This document shows positions 9,528-17,760 of a stretch of DNA of 64,000 nucleotides, in pieces. The notes beneath the pieces were generated by a model. That model was not told the origin of the DNA and searched no databases. It worked only from the letters and a program-made list of their open reading frames with translations. The stretch comes from Streptomyces sp. V4I2 (lineage in GTDB: Bacteria; Actinomycetota; Actinomycetes; Streptomycetales; Streptomycetaceae), in contig NZ_JAUSZM010000003.1 of assembly GCF_030817655.1 (NCBI RefSeq), positions 1,674,001-1,738,000 on the forward strand, in the 5' to 3' direction. Each line of letters opens with the position of its first letter. Position 1 is the first letter of the stretch. Made by a program: the position numbers and the translations under genes.

Positions 9528-9540
9528 GAACGGTTACCCA
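9290..9540 (+). ncRNA. Candidate omegaRNA (TnpB guide RNA)
   Basis: In IS605-group elements the guide RNA is transcribed from the 3' end of tnpB through the right end. Here that interval is GC-rich, can form stems (for example CCCACC near 9305 with GGTGGG near 9330), and is translated only into a low-complexity tail. The guide segment would be the bases just outside the right end, at about 9540-9560, which are the start of the next gene. This is assigned by position and family knowledge only. Confidence 0.35.
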
Positions 9541-9549
9541 GGAGGCATC

Positions 9550-10725
9550 TTGACGGACCACCACCCCGACTCGGAGGAGGCCGAGTCGGTCAACGCCGAC
9601 GCCTGGCAGGCGTACGGCACCCACCACCTGCGGCGCGGCACCGTCCTGCCGGAGGTGGAGCGGCTCGACTGGGGCATCCGGGACACCGGCCCGAGCGCCG
9701 AGATCCTCGGCGAGCTGTCGGGCCGGCGGGTCCTCGACCTCGGCTGCGGTCCGGCCCGGCACGCCGCGCACCTCGTGCGCGCCCACGGCGCCCGCGTGGA
9801 CGCGGTCGACTCCTCGCCGAGCCAGTACGAGCGGGCCCGCGCCCGCTACGGCTCACTGCCCGGCCTGCGGCTGGTCCGGGCCGACGCCGTCGAGCACCTG
9901 CGGGCGTCCGAGCCGTACGACGTCATCTACTCCGTCAACGCCGTCCCGTACATCGATCCCCGTCGGCTGCTGCCCGCCCTGGTCGGCGCGCTCAGGTCCG
10001 GCGGGACGCTGTGTTTCACCGTGCTCCACACCAACTCGCACGGCGACGGTCCCTCGTCCGTCCTCGCGTCCCGGCCAGAGATCCTTTCGTTCGCCGACGG
10101 CGGTGGGACGACCGTCCGGATGTGGGTGCTCACCCCGGAGCTCTGGACGGATCTGCTCGCCGAGCACGGGCTGCGTGTCGAGGGCGTCGAGGTCCTCGAC
10201 GCGCCGGGCGAGGACAACCACGCCTCCTACCGGGTCTTCCGGGCGACCCGCCCCGTCCGCGTCTCCTCCCGCCCCCGCTCCTCGCGGCCGCCGGTCCCAC
10301 ACGCGGCGATCGGGGTCGGCGCCATCCTGTACGGCCCGCGCGGCCTGCTCCTGGGCCGTCACCGCCGCGGCACCTGGGAGCTGCCCGGCGGCACGGTGGA
10401 ACCCGGCGAGTCGCTCCGGGAGACGGTCGTGCGGGAACTCCGTGAGGAGACCGGGATCGACGCCCGCCCGGCCGCCGTACGGCTTCTGGGCACGCTCCTC
10501 GACCACGTCGACGGTGTCGTACGGGTCACCGTGGCCGCCCGGGTGACGGCCTGGCACGGTGAGGCCGCCGACCAGCCCGGCGAACGGGTCGGCGACTGGC
10601 GCTGGTTCGCCCTGGACCGGCTGCCGGAGAACCTGTTCGTGTGCAGCGCCCAGGGCCTCACCGCCTGGCGTCCGGACCTGCCGATCGACCACACGCCGGC
10701 ACACTTCACTCCGTACGGCGACTGA
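9550..10725 (+). CDS. Bifunctional SAM-dependent methyltransferase / Nudix hydrolase
   Basis: This is a 391-residue fusion. Residues about 45-165 form a class I methyltransferase with SAM-binding motif I ([13 protein letters not shown], near 61-73). Residues about 250-375 form a Nudix hydrolase with a complete Nudix box (GGTVEPGE near 280, then REL-x-EE-x-G). A proline/serine/arginine linker joins them. The start is TTG at 9550, 4 bases after a strong GGAGG at 9541-9545. Coding capacity extends further upstream in frame but enters the TnpB element. The substrate of neither domain is known; fusion of a methyltransferase with a nucleotide-housekeeping fold suggests modification or repair of a nucleotide-like metabolite. 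Confidence 0.82.
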   Translation: MTDHHPDSEEAESVNADAWQAYGTHHLRRGTVLPEVERLDWGIRDTGPSAEILGELSGRRVLDLGCGPARHAAHLVRAHGARVDAVDSSPSQYERARARYGSLPGLRLVRADAVEHLRASEPYDVIYSVNAVPYIDPRRLLPALVGALRSGGTLCFTVLHTNSHGDGPSSVLASRPEILSFADGGGTTVRMWVLTPELWTDLLAEHGLRVEGVEVLDAPGEDNHASYRVFRATRPVRVSSRPRSSRPPVPHAAIGVGAILYGPRGLLLGRHRRGTWELPGGTVEPGESLRETVVRELREETGIDARPAAVRLLGTLLDHVDGVVRVTVAARVTAWHGEAADQPGERVGDWRWFALDRLPENLFVCSAQGLTAWRPDLPIDHTPAHFTPYGD

Positions 10726-10769
10726 CCCGCAACCCCCTCGCAACCTTCCCCGTGCTGCACTCGCTGACC

Positions 10770-11153
10770 ATGCCCCAGGAATCCGCACTCCCCGCACACC
10801 ACGAGGTCCCCCGCGTCGAGCTCACCCCCGCCGCGGCCGACCTGCTGCGCCGGCTGCGTGAGACGCACGGTCCGCTGATGTTCCACCAGTCCGGCGGCTG
10901 CTGCGACGGCAGCGCCCCCATGTGCTACCCGGCCGGCGAGTTCCGCACCGGCGGCTCGGACGTGCTGCTCGCAGAGCTGGACGTGCCCGGGGTCGAGGAG
11001 CCGGTGATGTTCTGGATGTCGCGGAGCCAGTACGAGGTGTGGAGCCACACCCGGCTGATCGTGGACGTCGTCGCGGGCCGGGGCAGCGGGTTCTCGCTGG
11101 AGGCCCCCGAGGGGGTGCGTTTCCTCATCCGTTCGCGGCTCGTCGACGCGTAG
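10770..11153 (+). CDS. DUF779 family protein
   Basis: The 127-residue cytoplasmic protein has the DUF779 signature GPLMFHQSGGCCDGSAPMC near residues 35-53, with three cysteines close together, and a C-terminal half ending in LEAPEGVRFLIRSRL. In other bacteria DUF779 genes often lie beside aldehyde or alcohol dehydrogenases, but none is adjacent here. The function is unknown, and a metal- or redox-related role is only suggested by the cysteines. The ATG at 10770 is preferred, although an in-frame GTG at 10752 is possible. It lies 44 bases after the methyltransferase-Nudix gene and may be cotranscribed with it. Confidence 0.8.
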   Translation: MPQESALPAHHEVPRVELTPAAADLLRRLRETHGPLMFHQSGGCCDGSAPMCYPAGEFRTGGSDVLLAELDVPGVEEPVMFWMSRSQYEVWSHTRLIVDVVAGRGSGFSLEAPEGVRFLIRSRLVDA

Positions 11154-11228
11154 CCACCCCCACGGCCGTCGACGTCTGGTGCACTCTCCCTGAGTCCTGT
11201 GACAGTTGACGAGCCCTCAGGGGGAATG

Positions 11229-12467
11229 GTGACGCATCGTCAAGTATGGTTCGTGGCGGGCAGATCGGCACTGACGTTACTCACGGCACTCGGCACGCTG
11301 GCCGGTGCGGCTCTGCTGGGGGCGGCACCGGCCGGCGCCGTGCAGGAGCCGGCCCGGATCGCCGCGGGTGTCGAGTACGAGCAGTTCGACATCCCGGCGG
11401 CCAAGGGCACCGCGCACGCCCATGTACTGACCGTCGACCTGCTCGATCCGCGCGTTCGCGTGGACCTGCTGTATCCGGGGGCGGTCGCCGCGCGGGCCAC
11501 CGTCTCCACCATGGCCGACGCCACGGGTGCCGTGGCGGGCGTCAACGGCGACTTCTTCAACATCACCGAGACCCAGCACCCCGGCGTGCAGGCCACCGGC
11601 GCGAGCGTGGGACCGGCGATCGCCAAGGGCCACGTCCTCAAGGCGGCGGTCCCTGATGGCCAGCGCTTCGGTCCGGCGCTGCCGCCCGGCACGAGCACCA
11701 GGCACGTGATCGGGGTGGGCGTCGACCGCCGGGCCCGGATGGACGGGCTGTCCCTCGTAGGCTCGGTCCGCACGCCGGAGGAGCGGCTGCCGCTCGGCGG
11801 GCTGAACCAGTACGCGCTGCCGGTCGGGTCCGTCGGGGCGTTCACCGCGGACTGGGGCAGTGCCTCCCGGGTCCGGGCGACCTGCGGCACGGACACCGAG
11901 CGGGCCGCTCCGTGCAGCACGGACACCTACGAGGTGACGGTCCGCGACGGACGCGTCGTGTCGGCCGCGGACCGCCCCGGCAGCGGGCCCATCGCCGCCG
12001 GCACCACGGTGCTCGTCGGCCGGGAGGCGGGCGCCCAGCACCTGCGGAAGCTGTCCACCGGCGAGACGGTGACGGTGCGGCACCGGCTGGTGCCGTCCGT
12101 GTCGAAGATCCCGTACCGCTTCGCGCTCGGCGGCTACCCGGTCCTCAGGGACGGTCGGCCGCTGCCGGGCCTGGACGACACGACCTCGGCCGTACGCACC
12201 GCCGCGGGCATCACGGACGGCGGACGGCGCCTGCTGTTGCTCGCACTGGACGGGGCGCCCGAGTACCGCACCGGTCTGACGATCGCCGAAGTGGCCGAGA
12301 TCATGCGGGAGTTGGGGGCGGCCCACGCCTTCAGCCTGGACGGCGGCGGGTCGACGACCCTGGTCGCCCGCGATCCGGGCGCCACCGCCGTCACCGTACG
12401 GAACCATCCGTCCGCGGGCGCGGAACGTCCCGTCCCGAACGGCATCGGGGTCTTCACGACCCCGTGA
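11229..12467 (+). CDS. Secreted phosphodiester glycosidase (NAGPA domain)
   Basis: The 412-residue protein has an N-terminal signal peptide (hydrophobic core LTLLTALGTLAGAALLGAA, cleavage near AGA/VQEP). Its NAGPA domain is the fold of the mammalian enzyme that uncovers mannose-6-phosphate. Typical segments are GVNGDFFN near residue 105 and the C-terminal FSLDGGGSTTLV. It probably cleaves sugar-phosphodiester linkages outside the cell, possibly in wall polymers; the real substrate is unknown. GTG at 11229 has an AGGGGG site 4 bases upstream. ATG at 11226, one base from that site, is less likely. It is followed on the opposite strand by a small membrane protein. Confidence 0.85.
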   Translation: MTHRQVWFVAGRSALTLLTALGTLAGAALLGAAPAGAVQEPARIAAGVEYEQFDIPAAKGTAHAHVLTVDLLDPRVRVDLLYPGAVAARATVSTMADATGAVAGVNGDFFNITETQHPGVQATGASVGPAIAKGHVLKAAVPDGQRFGPALPPGTSTRHVIGVGVDRRARMDGLSLVGSVRTPEERLPLGGLNQYALPVGSVGAFTADWGSASRVRATCGTDTERAAPCSTDTYEVTVRDGRVVSAADRPGSGPIAAGTTVLVGREAGAQHLRKLSTGETVTVRHRLVPSVSKIPYRFALGGYPVLRDGRPLPGLDDTTSAVRTAAGITDGGRRLLLLALDGAPEYRTGLTIAEVAEIMRELGAAHAFSLDGGGSTTLVARDPGATAVTVRNHPSAGAERPVPNGIGVFTTP

Positions 12468-12470
12468 CGC

Positions 12471-12665
12471 TCACGGTCTGAGGGTGCTGACGATGTCCGC
12501 CGTCGCCGTCAGGCCACTGTTGATGCTGGGAGCGATGTTCGTGCCGGCCAGACAGAAGCCGAGTAGCAGGCACACCAGCGCGTGGGGGAACTTCAGTGCG
12601 CCACTGCGCAGGAAGATCACCGCCAGGATCGCCAAGAGCAGCACAAAAGAGATGGAAATCGCCAT
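12471..12665 (-). CDS. Small membrane protein, 64 aa
   Basis: This short gene encodes two hydrophobic segments (ISISFVLLLAILAVIFL, residues 3-19, and ALVCLLLGFCLAGT near 31-44) and a polar C-terminus. Similar 60-70 residue membrane proteins are common in Streptomyces, but I know no function for them. The ATG at 12665 is preceded by a clear GGAGGAGG ribosome site 6 bases upstream, which supports the gene strongly despite its size. It converges with the glycosidase gene, and the two stops are 4 bases apart. Confidence 0.75.
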   Translation of the reverse strand: MAISISFVLLLAILAVIFLRSGALKFPHALVCLLLGFCLAGTNIAPSINSGLTATADIVSTLRP

Positions 12666-12782
12666 CGTCAGCCTCCTCCGCCACGCCGCCATGTCCGGTT
12701 CACGGCGTTCGGCCGCAAGTGTGGCGTAGCGGAGGCTTCGTCCGGGCAGCTGACCTGTCCCCCGAACGTGTGACGTCTGTAA

Positions 12783-12822
12783 TTTACCGGTGGGCGTCCG
12801 GGTTTACCGGTGGGCGTCCAGG
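12783..12822. repeat. 20-bp tandem duplication at a stop codon
   Basis: TTTACCGGTGGGCGTCC occurs at 12783 and again at 12803; the 20-base units differ at one position. The second copy contains the last codons and TAA stop of the GDPD-like gene, so the duplication adds a spare copy of its end just downstream. Confidence 0.9.
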
Positions 12823-13661
12823 AAGGCTTCCAGTCCGGCGAGGTCGTCCGTGTTGATGTAGTCGACGTCGGCGGCGAGCAGTTCGGCCCACAGGGCGTCC
12901 CGGGCGGGGCCGGGCAGGTCCGGGGTGGCCCAGAACCGGACCTTCTGCCCGCGTGCGTGCGCCGTCCGCATGATGGTCCGCAGCTTCTGCCGTTCGGCGT
13001 CCGGGAAGGCTCCGACGCCCAGCCAGGTGAAGTTGAGCGTCCAGTTGTCGCTGATCAGCGGGACGAAGGAGGCGGGCGCCGAGGTCCCGAGGTCGGCGAG
13101 CCGGCCGTCGTAGAAGGCGCGCCGGACGGTCTGCGCCTCCATGGGCGCACGGGCGGCGCGGTCGCCGGAGATCACGGCGGTGACCGGGCCGGGCAGGACG
13201 CGGCCGTGGGCGTACGTCGTGAACAGGTGCTTGTAGCGCTTCAGGTGCCGGTCGAGTTCGAGGTACGTCGACGAGCCCTCGGTCTTGATGTCGATGAGCA
13301 GTTGCAGCGGCTTGCGGTAACCCCGGTAGACGGAGCCGTGGTTGGCCCTGACGCGGGCGGCGAGAGGGTCGAGGTAGAGGGATTCGAGGGTGCGGGCCGG
13401 GTCGAGGTCGACCGGGTCGTGGGCGACGAGGAGCTGGCCGCCGACGAGGAAGATGTCGGCCTCGAGGCTGCCGAAGCGGTGGTCGAGGGCGTCGAGGAGG
13501 GGGCGCGGGTGCTCGTAGTCGTTGTGGGCGTGGGCGCGCCACAACGGCCGCGGGCGGTGCTTCTGTTCGCCGGCCAGCGCACTGGTGGCGGGCAGGGCGA
13601 CCGTGCCCGCGAGGGCGGCGCCGAGGGTGGTGAGGGCTCTGCGACGGGTGGTGAGGGGCAT
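12804..13661 (-). CDS. Secreted GDPD/PI-PLC-like phosphodiesterase family protein
   Basis: The 285-residue protein belongs to the TIM-barrel phosphodiesterase superfamily (glycerophosphodiester phosphodiesterase/PI-specific phospholipase C; AIM6-like). It has an N-terminal export signal with a Tat-like TRRRAL motif and cleavage near SALA/GEQ. Active-site-type segments are HAHNDYEH near 44-51, LEADIF near 66 and VAHDPVDL near 79-86, which supply the His, Glu and Asp typical of the fold. The ATG at 13661 follows GGGAGG. The physiological substrate is unknown; glycerophosphodiesters or teichoic-acid fragments are plausible. Its 3' end carries a short tandem duplication. Confidence 0.78.
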   Translation of the reverse strand: MPLTTRRRALTTLGAALAGTVALPATSALAGEQKHRPRPLWRAHAHNDYEHPRPLLDALDHRFGSLEADIFLVGGQLLVAHDPVDLDPARTLESLYLDPLAARVRANHGSVYRGYRKPLQLLIDIKTEGSSTYLELDRHLKRYKHLFTTYAHGRVLPGPVTAVISGDRAARAPMEAQTVRRAFYDGRLADLGTSAPASFVPLISDNWTLNFTWLGVGAFPDAERQKLRTIMRTAHARGQKVRFWATPDLPGPARDALWAELLAADVDYINTDDLAGLEAFLDAHR

Positions 13662-13790
13662 GCTCTGCCTCCCTGGTAGGCCTTACGGGACCGCAGAGAG
13701 TATGCGTTCCGGAAGGGCCCAAGGAGCAGTGCTGGGCGAGGAGTTGGCCGGACTGCCGCTGTTCGTTCACTTCGTCGGTGCGGAGTACAC

Positions 13791-13824
13791 GAACAAGCCC
13801 GCCCCAGGTGGGGCGGGCTTGTTC
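13791..13824. terminator. Strong intrinsic hairpin
   Basis: The two 15-base arms (13791-13805 and 13810-13824) are perfect complements around a 4-base loop, GAACAAGCCCGCCCC/AGGT. It lies 20 bases past the end of the minus-strand acyl-CoA dehydrogenase gene and probably ends that operon. It could also shield the GDPD promoter. Confidence 0.85.
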
Positions 13825-13843
13825 CGGCTTCTTCGGGTGAACG

Positions 13844-14926
13844 TCAGGGAGCCTGGAGACCGACGAGTTCGGCCACCGCCTCCCGGTGGGCGCCCGCCGT
13901 CCCGTAGGCGATCGAGTCGGCCTTCGACCGCTTCAGGTACAGGTGGGCCGGGTGCTCCCAGGTCATCCCGATGCCGCCGTGCAACTGGACGGCCTCCTCG
14001 GCCGCGTGCACGGCCACGGGCGCCGCGTACGCCTGTGCGACGGCGACCGCCACGTCCGCGTCCTCGCCGGTCGCGAGGGCGTCCGCCGCGTTACGGGCGG
14101 CGGCACGCAGGTTGACGATCTCCAGCCACAGCTGGGCGAGCCGGTGCTTGAGCGCCTGGAAGCCGCCGACCGGGCGGTTGAACTGCTTGCGTTCCTTGAG
14201 ATAGCGGACCGTCTCGGTCAACGACCATTCGGCGAGCCCGAGTTGCTCGGAGGCGAGCAGCCCGGCTCCGGCCCGCAGCGCCCGTCGTACGGCGGGCTCG
14301 GCCGCCCCGATCCGACGCCCGGAAGCCCCGTCGAGGGTGACGGTCGCGAGCGGCCGGGTCAGGTCCAGCGAGACCTGCGCGGTGATGGTCACGGCGTCCG
14401 CGTCGACCGCGTACAGCCCGCCGTCCCCGGCGGGGACGAGCAGCACATCGGCCGCCGCCGCGTCCGCGATGCCGGTCAACTCCCCGTGCAGGGTGCCGTC
14501 TTCCAGCCGTACGGTCTTGAAGGCGCCGCCCGGAGCGACGTTCAGGGCGACGGCGAGGGCGCCGATACGCCGGGCGGACGCCAGGTCGGCGAGCAGGTCG
14601 TCGGCCTCGCAGGCCAACAGGGCCTCGGTGGCGACGACGGCACTGGTCAGATAGGGCACGGGGGCCACCGCACGCCCCAACTCCTCCAGGACGACGGCGA
14701 CTTCGCGGTGCGAGGCGCCCTGGCCGCCCTGCGCCTCGGGCACCAGCAGCCCGGCGAGACCCATGCCGTCGGCGAGCGCCTTCCACAGCGAGCGGTCGTG
14801 CGGCGCGTCGGACTCGGTCCGTGCGATCACGCCCGCCGCGTCGCAGTGGTCCGTGAGCAGGTCGCGGACGGCGGAGCGGAGCGCCTCTTCCTCCTCCGAG
14901 TAGAGAAGATCTGTCTGTGTGCTCAC
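13844..14926 (-). CDS. Acyl-CoA dehydrogenase family protein (small subunit-like)
   Basis: The 360-residue acyl-CoA dehydrogenase fold oxidises an acyl-CoA with FAD. Recognisable segments are QGGQGASHREVAVVLEELGR near 67-86 and the C-terminal QLHGGIGMTWEHPAHLYLKR. The usual catalytic Glu position is not obvious, as in many partner subunits of heteromeric bacterial dehydrogenases. GTG at 14926 overlaps the stop of the upstream dehydrogenase gene by 4 bases, so the two are translationally coupled and probably form a heterocomplex, like the FadE pairs that act on steroid or branched side chains. That assignment is inference. Confidence 0.88.
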   Translation of the reverse strand: MSTQTDLLYSEEEEALRSAVRDLLTDHCDAAGVIARTESDAPHDRSLWKALADGMGLAGLLVPEAQGGQGASHREVAVVLEELGRAVAPVPYLTSAVVATEALLACEADDLLADLASARRIGALAVALNVAPGGAFKTVRLEDGTLHGELTGIADAAAADVLLVPAGDGGLYAVDADAVTITAQVSLDLTRPLATVTLDGASGRRIGAAEPAVRRALRAGAGLLASEQLGLAEWSLTETVRYLKERKQFNRPVGGFQALKHRLAQLWLEIVNLRAAARNAADALATGEDADVAVAVAQAYAAPVAVHAAEEAVQLHGGIGMTWEHPAHLYLKRSKADSIAYGTAGAHREAVAELVGLQAP

Positions 14927-16104
14927 CGGGCGAGGTCCTTCCAGGCGACGTCCTTGTCGGTGCGCGGCTCGGAGGGCAGGCCCAGGACGCGCTCGGCGAC
15001 GATGTTCAGCAGGACCTCGGTGGTCCCGCCCTCGATGCTGTTGCCCTTGGATCGGAGGTAGCGGTAGCCGGCGTCGCGCCCGGTGAAGTCGACCAGTTCC
15101 GGTCGGCGCATGGTCCAGTCCTCGTACAACAGGCCCTCCTGGCCGAGGAGTTCGACCTCCAGGCCGCTGATCTCCTGGTTGAGGCGGGCGAACGCGAGCT
15201 TCATGCCGGCGCCCTCGGGGCCGGGCTGTCCGGCGACGAGCTGCTGGCGCAGGCGTTCGCCGGTGAGGCGGGCGACCTCGGCCTCGACCCAGAGCTTGAG
15301 CAGCCGCTGGTGGAGGTCGTGGGTGCGCAGTTCGGGGCGTTCGCGCCAGGTCGTGGAGACGGGGCCGATCATGCCGCCCTCGCGGGGCAGCCGCATGCCG
15401 CCGATGGCGACGCGTTCGTTGTTCAGCGTGGTCTGCGCGACCCGCCAGCCGTCGCCGACCTCGCCGAGGCGGCGGGAGTCGGGGATGCGGACGTCGGTGA
15501 GGAACACCTCGTTGAACTCGGCCTCGCCGGTGATCTGCCGCAGCGGCCGTACCTCGACACCCGGGTCGGTCATGTCGCAGATGAAGTAGGTGATGCCCCG
15601 GTGCTTGGGCACGTCCGGGTCGGTGCGGGCGATGAGGATGGCCCAGCGGGCGAGGTGGGCGCTGGACGTCCACACCTTCTGCCCGTTGACGACCCACTCG
15701 TCGCCTTCACGGACGGCGCGGGTACCGAGCGCCGCGAGATCGGATCCGGCGCCGGGCTCGCTGAACAGCTGGCACCAGACCTCCTCCCCCACCCACAAGG
15801 GCCGCAGATACCGCTGCTTCTGCTCCTCGGTGCCGTACTTCAGGATCGTCGGCGCGGCCATGCCCAGTCCGATGCCGATGCGCCGCGGGTCGTTGTCGGG
15901 GGCGTCCGCGGCCTCCAGCTCGGCGTCCACCACGGCCTGGAGGGAGCGCGGGGCGCCGAGTCCGCCGAGGCCCTGCGGGTAGTGCACCCAGGCCAGTCCG
16001 GCGTCGAAGCGGGCCTTGAGGAAGTCCGTCCGGTCGGTGGTCGCAGGCGGGTACGTGGCCAGCAACTCGGTGCTGCGGCGCCTGAGGTCGGCTGCGTCGG
16101 TCAT
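14923..16104 (-). CDS. Acyl-CoA dehydrogenase family protein
   Basis: This 393-residue FAD-dependent acyl-CoA dehydrogenase has the typical EPGAGSDLAALGTRA loop near 115-129, GQKVWTSSAHLARW near 143-156, and the C-terminal GGTTEVLLNIVAERVLGLP. It overlaps the quinone reductase gene upstream and the second dehydrogenase gene downstream by 4 bases each, giving a tight three-gene operon. The partner arrangement suggests a two-subunit dehydrogenase for an unusual acyl-CoA. The ATG at 16104 follows a GGAGG site inside the preceding gene. Confidence 0.9.
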   Translation of the reverse strand: MTDAADLRRRSTELLATYPPATTDRTDFLKARFDAGLAWVHYPQGLGGLGAPRSLQAVVDAELEAADAPDNDPRRIGIGLGMAAPTILKYGTEEQKQRYLRPLWVGEEVWCQLFSEPGAGSDLAALGTRAVREGDEWVVNGQKVWTSSAHLARWAILIARTDPDVPKHRGITYFICDMTDPGVEVRPLRQITGEAEFNEVFLTDVRIPDSRRLGEVGDGWRVAQTTLNNERVAIGGMRLPREGGMIGPVSTTWRERPELRTHDLHQRLLKLWVEAEVARLTGERLRQQLVAGQPGPEGAGMKLAFARLNQEISGLEVELLGQEGLLYEDWTMRRPELVDFTGRDAGYRYLRSKGNSIEGGTTEVLLNIVAERVLGLPSEPRTDKDVAWKDLAR

Positions 16105-17078
16105 GCCGCGCCTCCTGCGGTGAGGCCCGGGACGACGACGACCCGGCCGGTGGTGACACCGTCGGCGACCCGCTGCACGGCCGCCGCGGCTCCGCCCAGC
16201 GGCACTCGCTCGCTGACCAGCGGCTTGATCGCGCCCCGGGCGGCCAGCTCGGTGAGCTGTTCGTGGCAGTGCTGGACCAGCTTCGGGTTCTTGGTGTTGT
16301 ACAGGCCCCAGTGCAGGCCGAGGACCGAGTAGTTCTTCACCAGGGCGTGGTTGAGCGACGGGCTGGGAATCGTGCCGCTGGCGAAGCCGACGACGACGAT
16401 CCGGCCCTCGAAGGCGACGACCTTGGCGGACTGGGTGTAGGCCTCGCCGCCCACGGGGTCGTAGACGACGTCGGCACCCCGGCCGCCGCTCGCCTCCTTC
16501 ACGGCGGCGACGACGTCCTCGCTCCGCCGGTCGATCACCACGTCACAGCCCAGCTCGCGGGCCACGGCGGCCTTTTCGGCACCGCCGACGACGCCGATCA
16601 CGGTGGCACCGGCCGCCTTCCCCAGCTGCACGGCCGCGCTGCCGACCCCTCCGGCGGCAGCGTGGACGAGCAGCGTCTCGCCGGCTTCCAGGCGGGCCCG
16701 CCGGTGCAGACCGAACCAGCCCGTCTGGTAGCCGATGTGCAGGGCGGCGGCCTCGGCGTCGTCCAGCGAGTCGGGGGCGGGCAGCAGGGCGGCGGCGTCC
16801 GCGAGGGCGTACTCGGCGAACCCGCCGTACGGCAGCGCGGGGTTGGCGATGACCCGCCGCCCGTCCTCGGTCTCGCCGCAGATCTCCACGCCCGGCGTGA
16901 ACGGCAGCGGCGGCCTGACCTGGTAGTGGCCGCGGACCATGAGCACGTCCGGGAAGTTGATGTTCGCGGCACGCACCTTCAGCAGGACCTGGCCGTCACC
17001 GGGCGTGGGCGGCGCCACGTCCGCCGGGCGCATCACCTCGCCCGGCTCGCCGTTCTCGTGCACTTGCCATGCCTGCAT
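16101..17078 (-). CDS. NADPH:quinone oxidoreductase family (zinc-free MDR)
   Basis: This 325-residue medium-chain reductase has an N-terminal GroES-like domain and a Rossmann domain with AAAGGVGSAAVQLGKAAG near 139-156. No cysteine/histidine set for zinc is seen, so it is the quinone-reductase or enoyl-reductase type rather than an alcohol dehydrogenase. It is the first gene of the operon with the two acyl-CoA dehydrogenases (ATGA overlap), so a role in handling enoyl or oxo intermediates is plausible. Transcription probably starts in the short gap to 17174, which holds an operator-like inverted repeat. Confidence 0.85.
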   Translation of the reverse strand: MQAWQVHENGEPGEVMRPADVAPPTPGDGQVLLKVRAANINFPDVLMVRGHYQVRPPLPFTPGVEICGETEDGRRVIANPALPYGGFAEYALADAAALLPAPDSLDDAEAAALHIGYQTGWFGLHRRARLEAGETLLVHAAAGGVGSAAVQLGKAAGATVIGVVGGAEKAAVARELGCDVVIDRRSEDVVAAVKEASGGRGADVVYDPVGGEAYTQSAKVVAFEGRIVVVGFASGTIPSPSLNHALVKNYSVLGLHWGLYNTKNPKLVQHCHEQLTELAARGAIKPLVSERVPLGGAAAAVQRVADGVTTGRVVVVPGLTAGGAA

Positions 17079-17136
17079 GCGAAGCCTCCACGGGACTCAC
17101 GGGACTGCGTCGTCTGACCGGGGTCCCCCGCATACT

Positions 17137-17148
17137 AAGCGGTCGCTT
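17137..17148. promoter_or_regulatory. Candidate operator upstream of the acyl-CoA dehydrogenase operon
   Basis: AAGCG-GT-CGCTT, preceded by TACT, forms an inverted repeat in the gap between the quinone reductase start and the regulator stop. Short palindromes of this kind often bind TetR-type lipid regulators. The matching regulator is not identified. Confidence 0.4.
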
Positions 17149-17173
17149 GCCGATCAGGGAACAGTCGGGTGCG

Positions 17174-17755
17174 TCACGACCGCTTGGGCCGCGCCCGTAC
17201 GTGCATCCGCTCGCCCTGCGGCCCGAACAGGCTCAGGAACTCGACCGGCCCCTCCCCCGTCGACCCGAACCAGTGCGGCACGCGGGTGTCGAACTCGACG
17301 ACCTCCCCCGCTGTCAGCACGATGTCGTGATCACCCAGCACCATCCTCAGCCGCCCCGACATCACGTACAGCCACTCGTAGCCCTCATGGGTCCGCGGCT
17401 CGGGCTCGTTCTCCTCCTGCGGCACCAGCACCTTGAAGGCCTGGAGGCCGCCGGGCTGGCGGGTCAGCGGCCAGTACGTGCGTCCGTGCCGCCTGATCGG
17501 CTCGGCCCGTACCCGGGGGTCGCGCACCGCGGGCGCGCCCACCAGTTCGTCCAGCGCCACCTCGTGCGCCCGCGCGATCGGCAGCAGCAGCTCCAGGCTG
17601 GGCTTGCGCAGCCCCGACTCCAGCCGGGACAGCGTGCTCACCGAGATGCCGGTCGCCTCGGACAGCCCGGCCAGCGTGGCTCCCCGCTCCTTCCGGATCC
17701 GCCGCAGCCGGGGACCGACCTCCGCGAGAACCTCGTCCATGTCGTCGTCACTCAT
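17174..17755 (-). CDS. XRE-family regulator with cupin domain
   Basis: The 193-residue protein has an N-terminal helix-turn-helix (about 12-68, with LAGLSEATGISVSTLSRLE) and a C-terminal cupin (about 105-185, with THEGYEWLYVMSGRLRMVLG and VEFDTRVPHWFG). This architecture is typical of one-component repressors that sense a small ligand in the cupin. It is divergent from the flavin reductase gene at 17834 and presumably controls it and itself. ATG at 17755 begins very close to a plausible TTGACA promoter, so the mRNA may be leaderless or nearly so. Confidence 0.88.
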   Translation of the reverse strand: MSDDDMDEVLAEVGPRLRRIRKERGATLAGLSEATGISVSTLSRLESGLRKPSLELLLPIARAHEVALDELVGAPAVRDPRVRAEPIRRHGRTYWPLTRQPGGLQAFKVLVPQEENEPEPRTHEGYEWLYVMSGRLRMVLGDHDIVLTAGEVVEFDTRVPHWFGSTGEGPVEFLSLFGPQGERMHVRARPKRS

Positions 17756-17760
17756 GACGC

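Larger units (their letters stand above)
7650..9540 (+). mobile_element. IS200/IS605-type element carrying only tnpB (IS1341-like)
   Basis: A single TnpB-family gene with no TnpA transposase is flanked by non-coding DNA. The right end is placed near 9530-9540, just past the gene stop and right before the ribosome site of the next gene. The left end lies somewhere in 7614-7859, and no terminal inverted repeats are seen, as expected for this class. Without TnpA in cis the element would need help from elsewhere to move, so it may be fixed. The boundaries are estimates. Confidence 0.6.
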
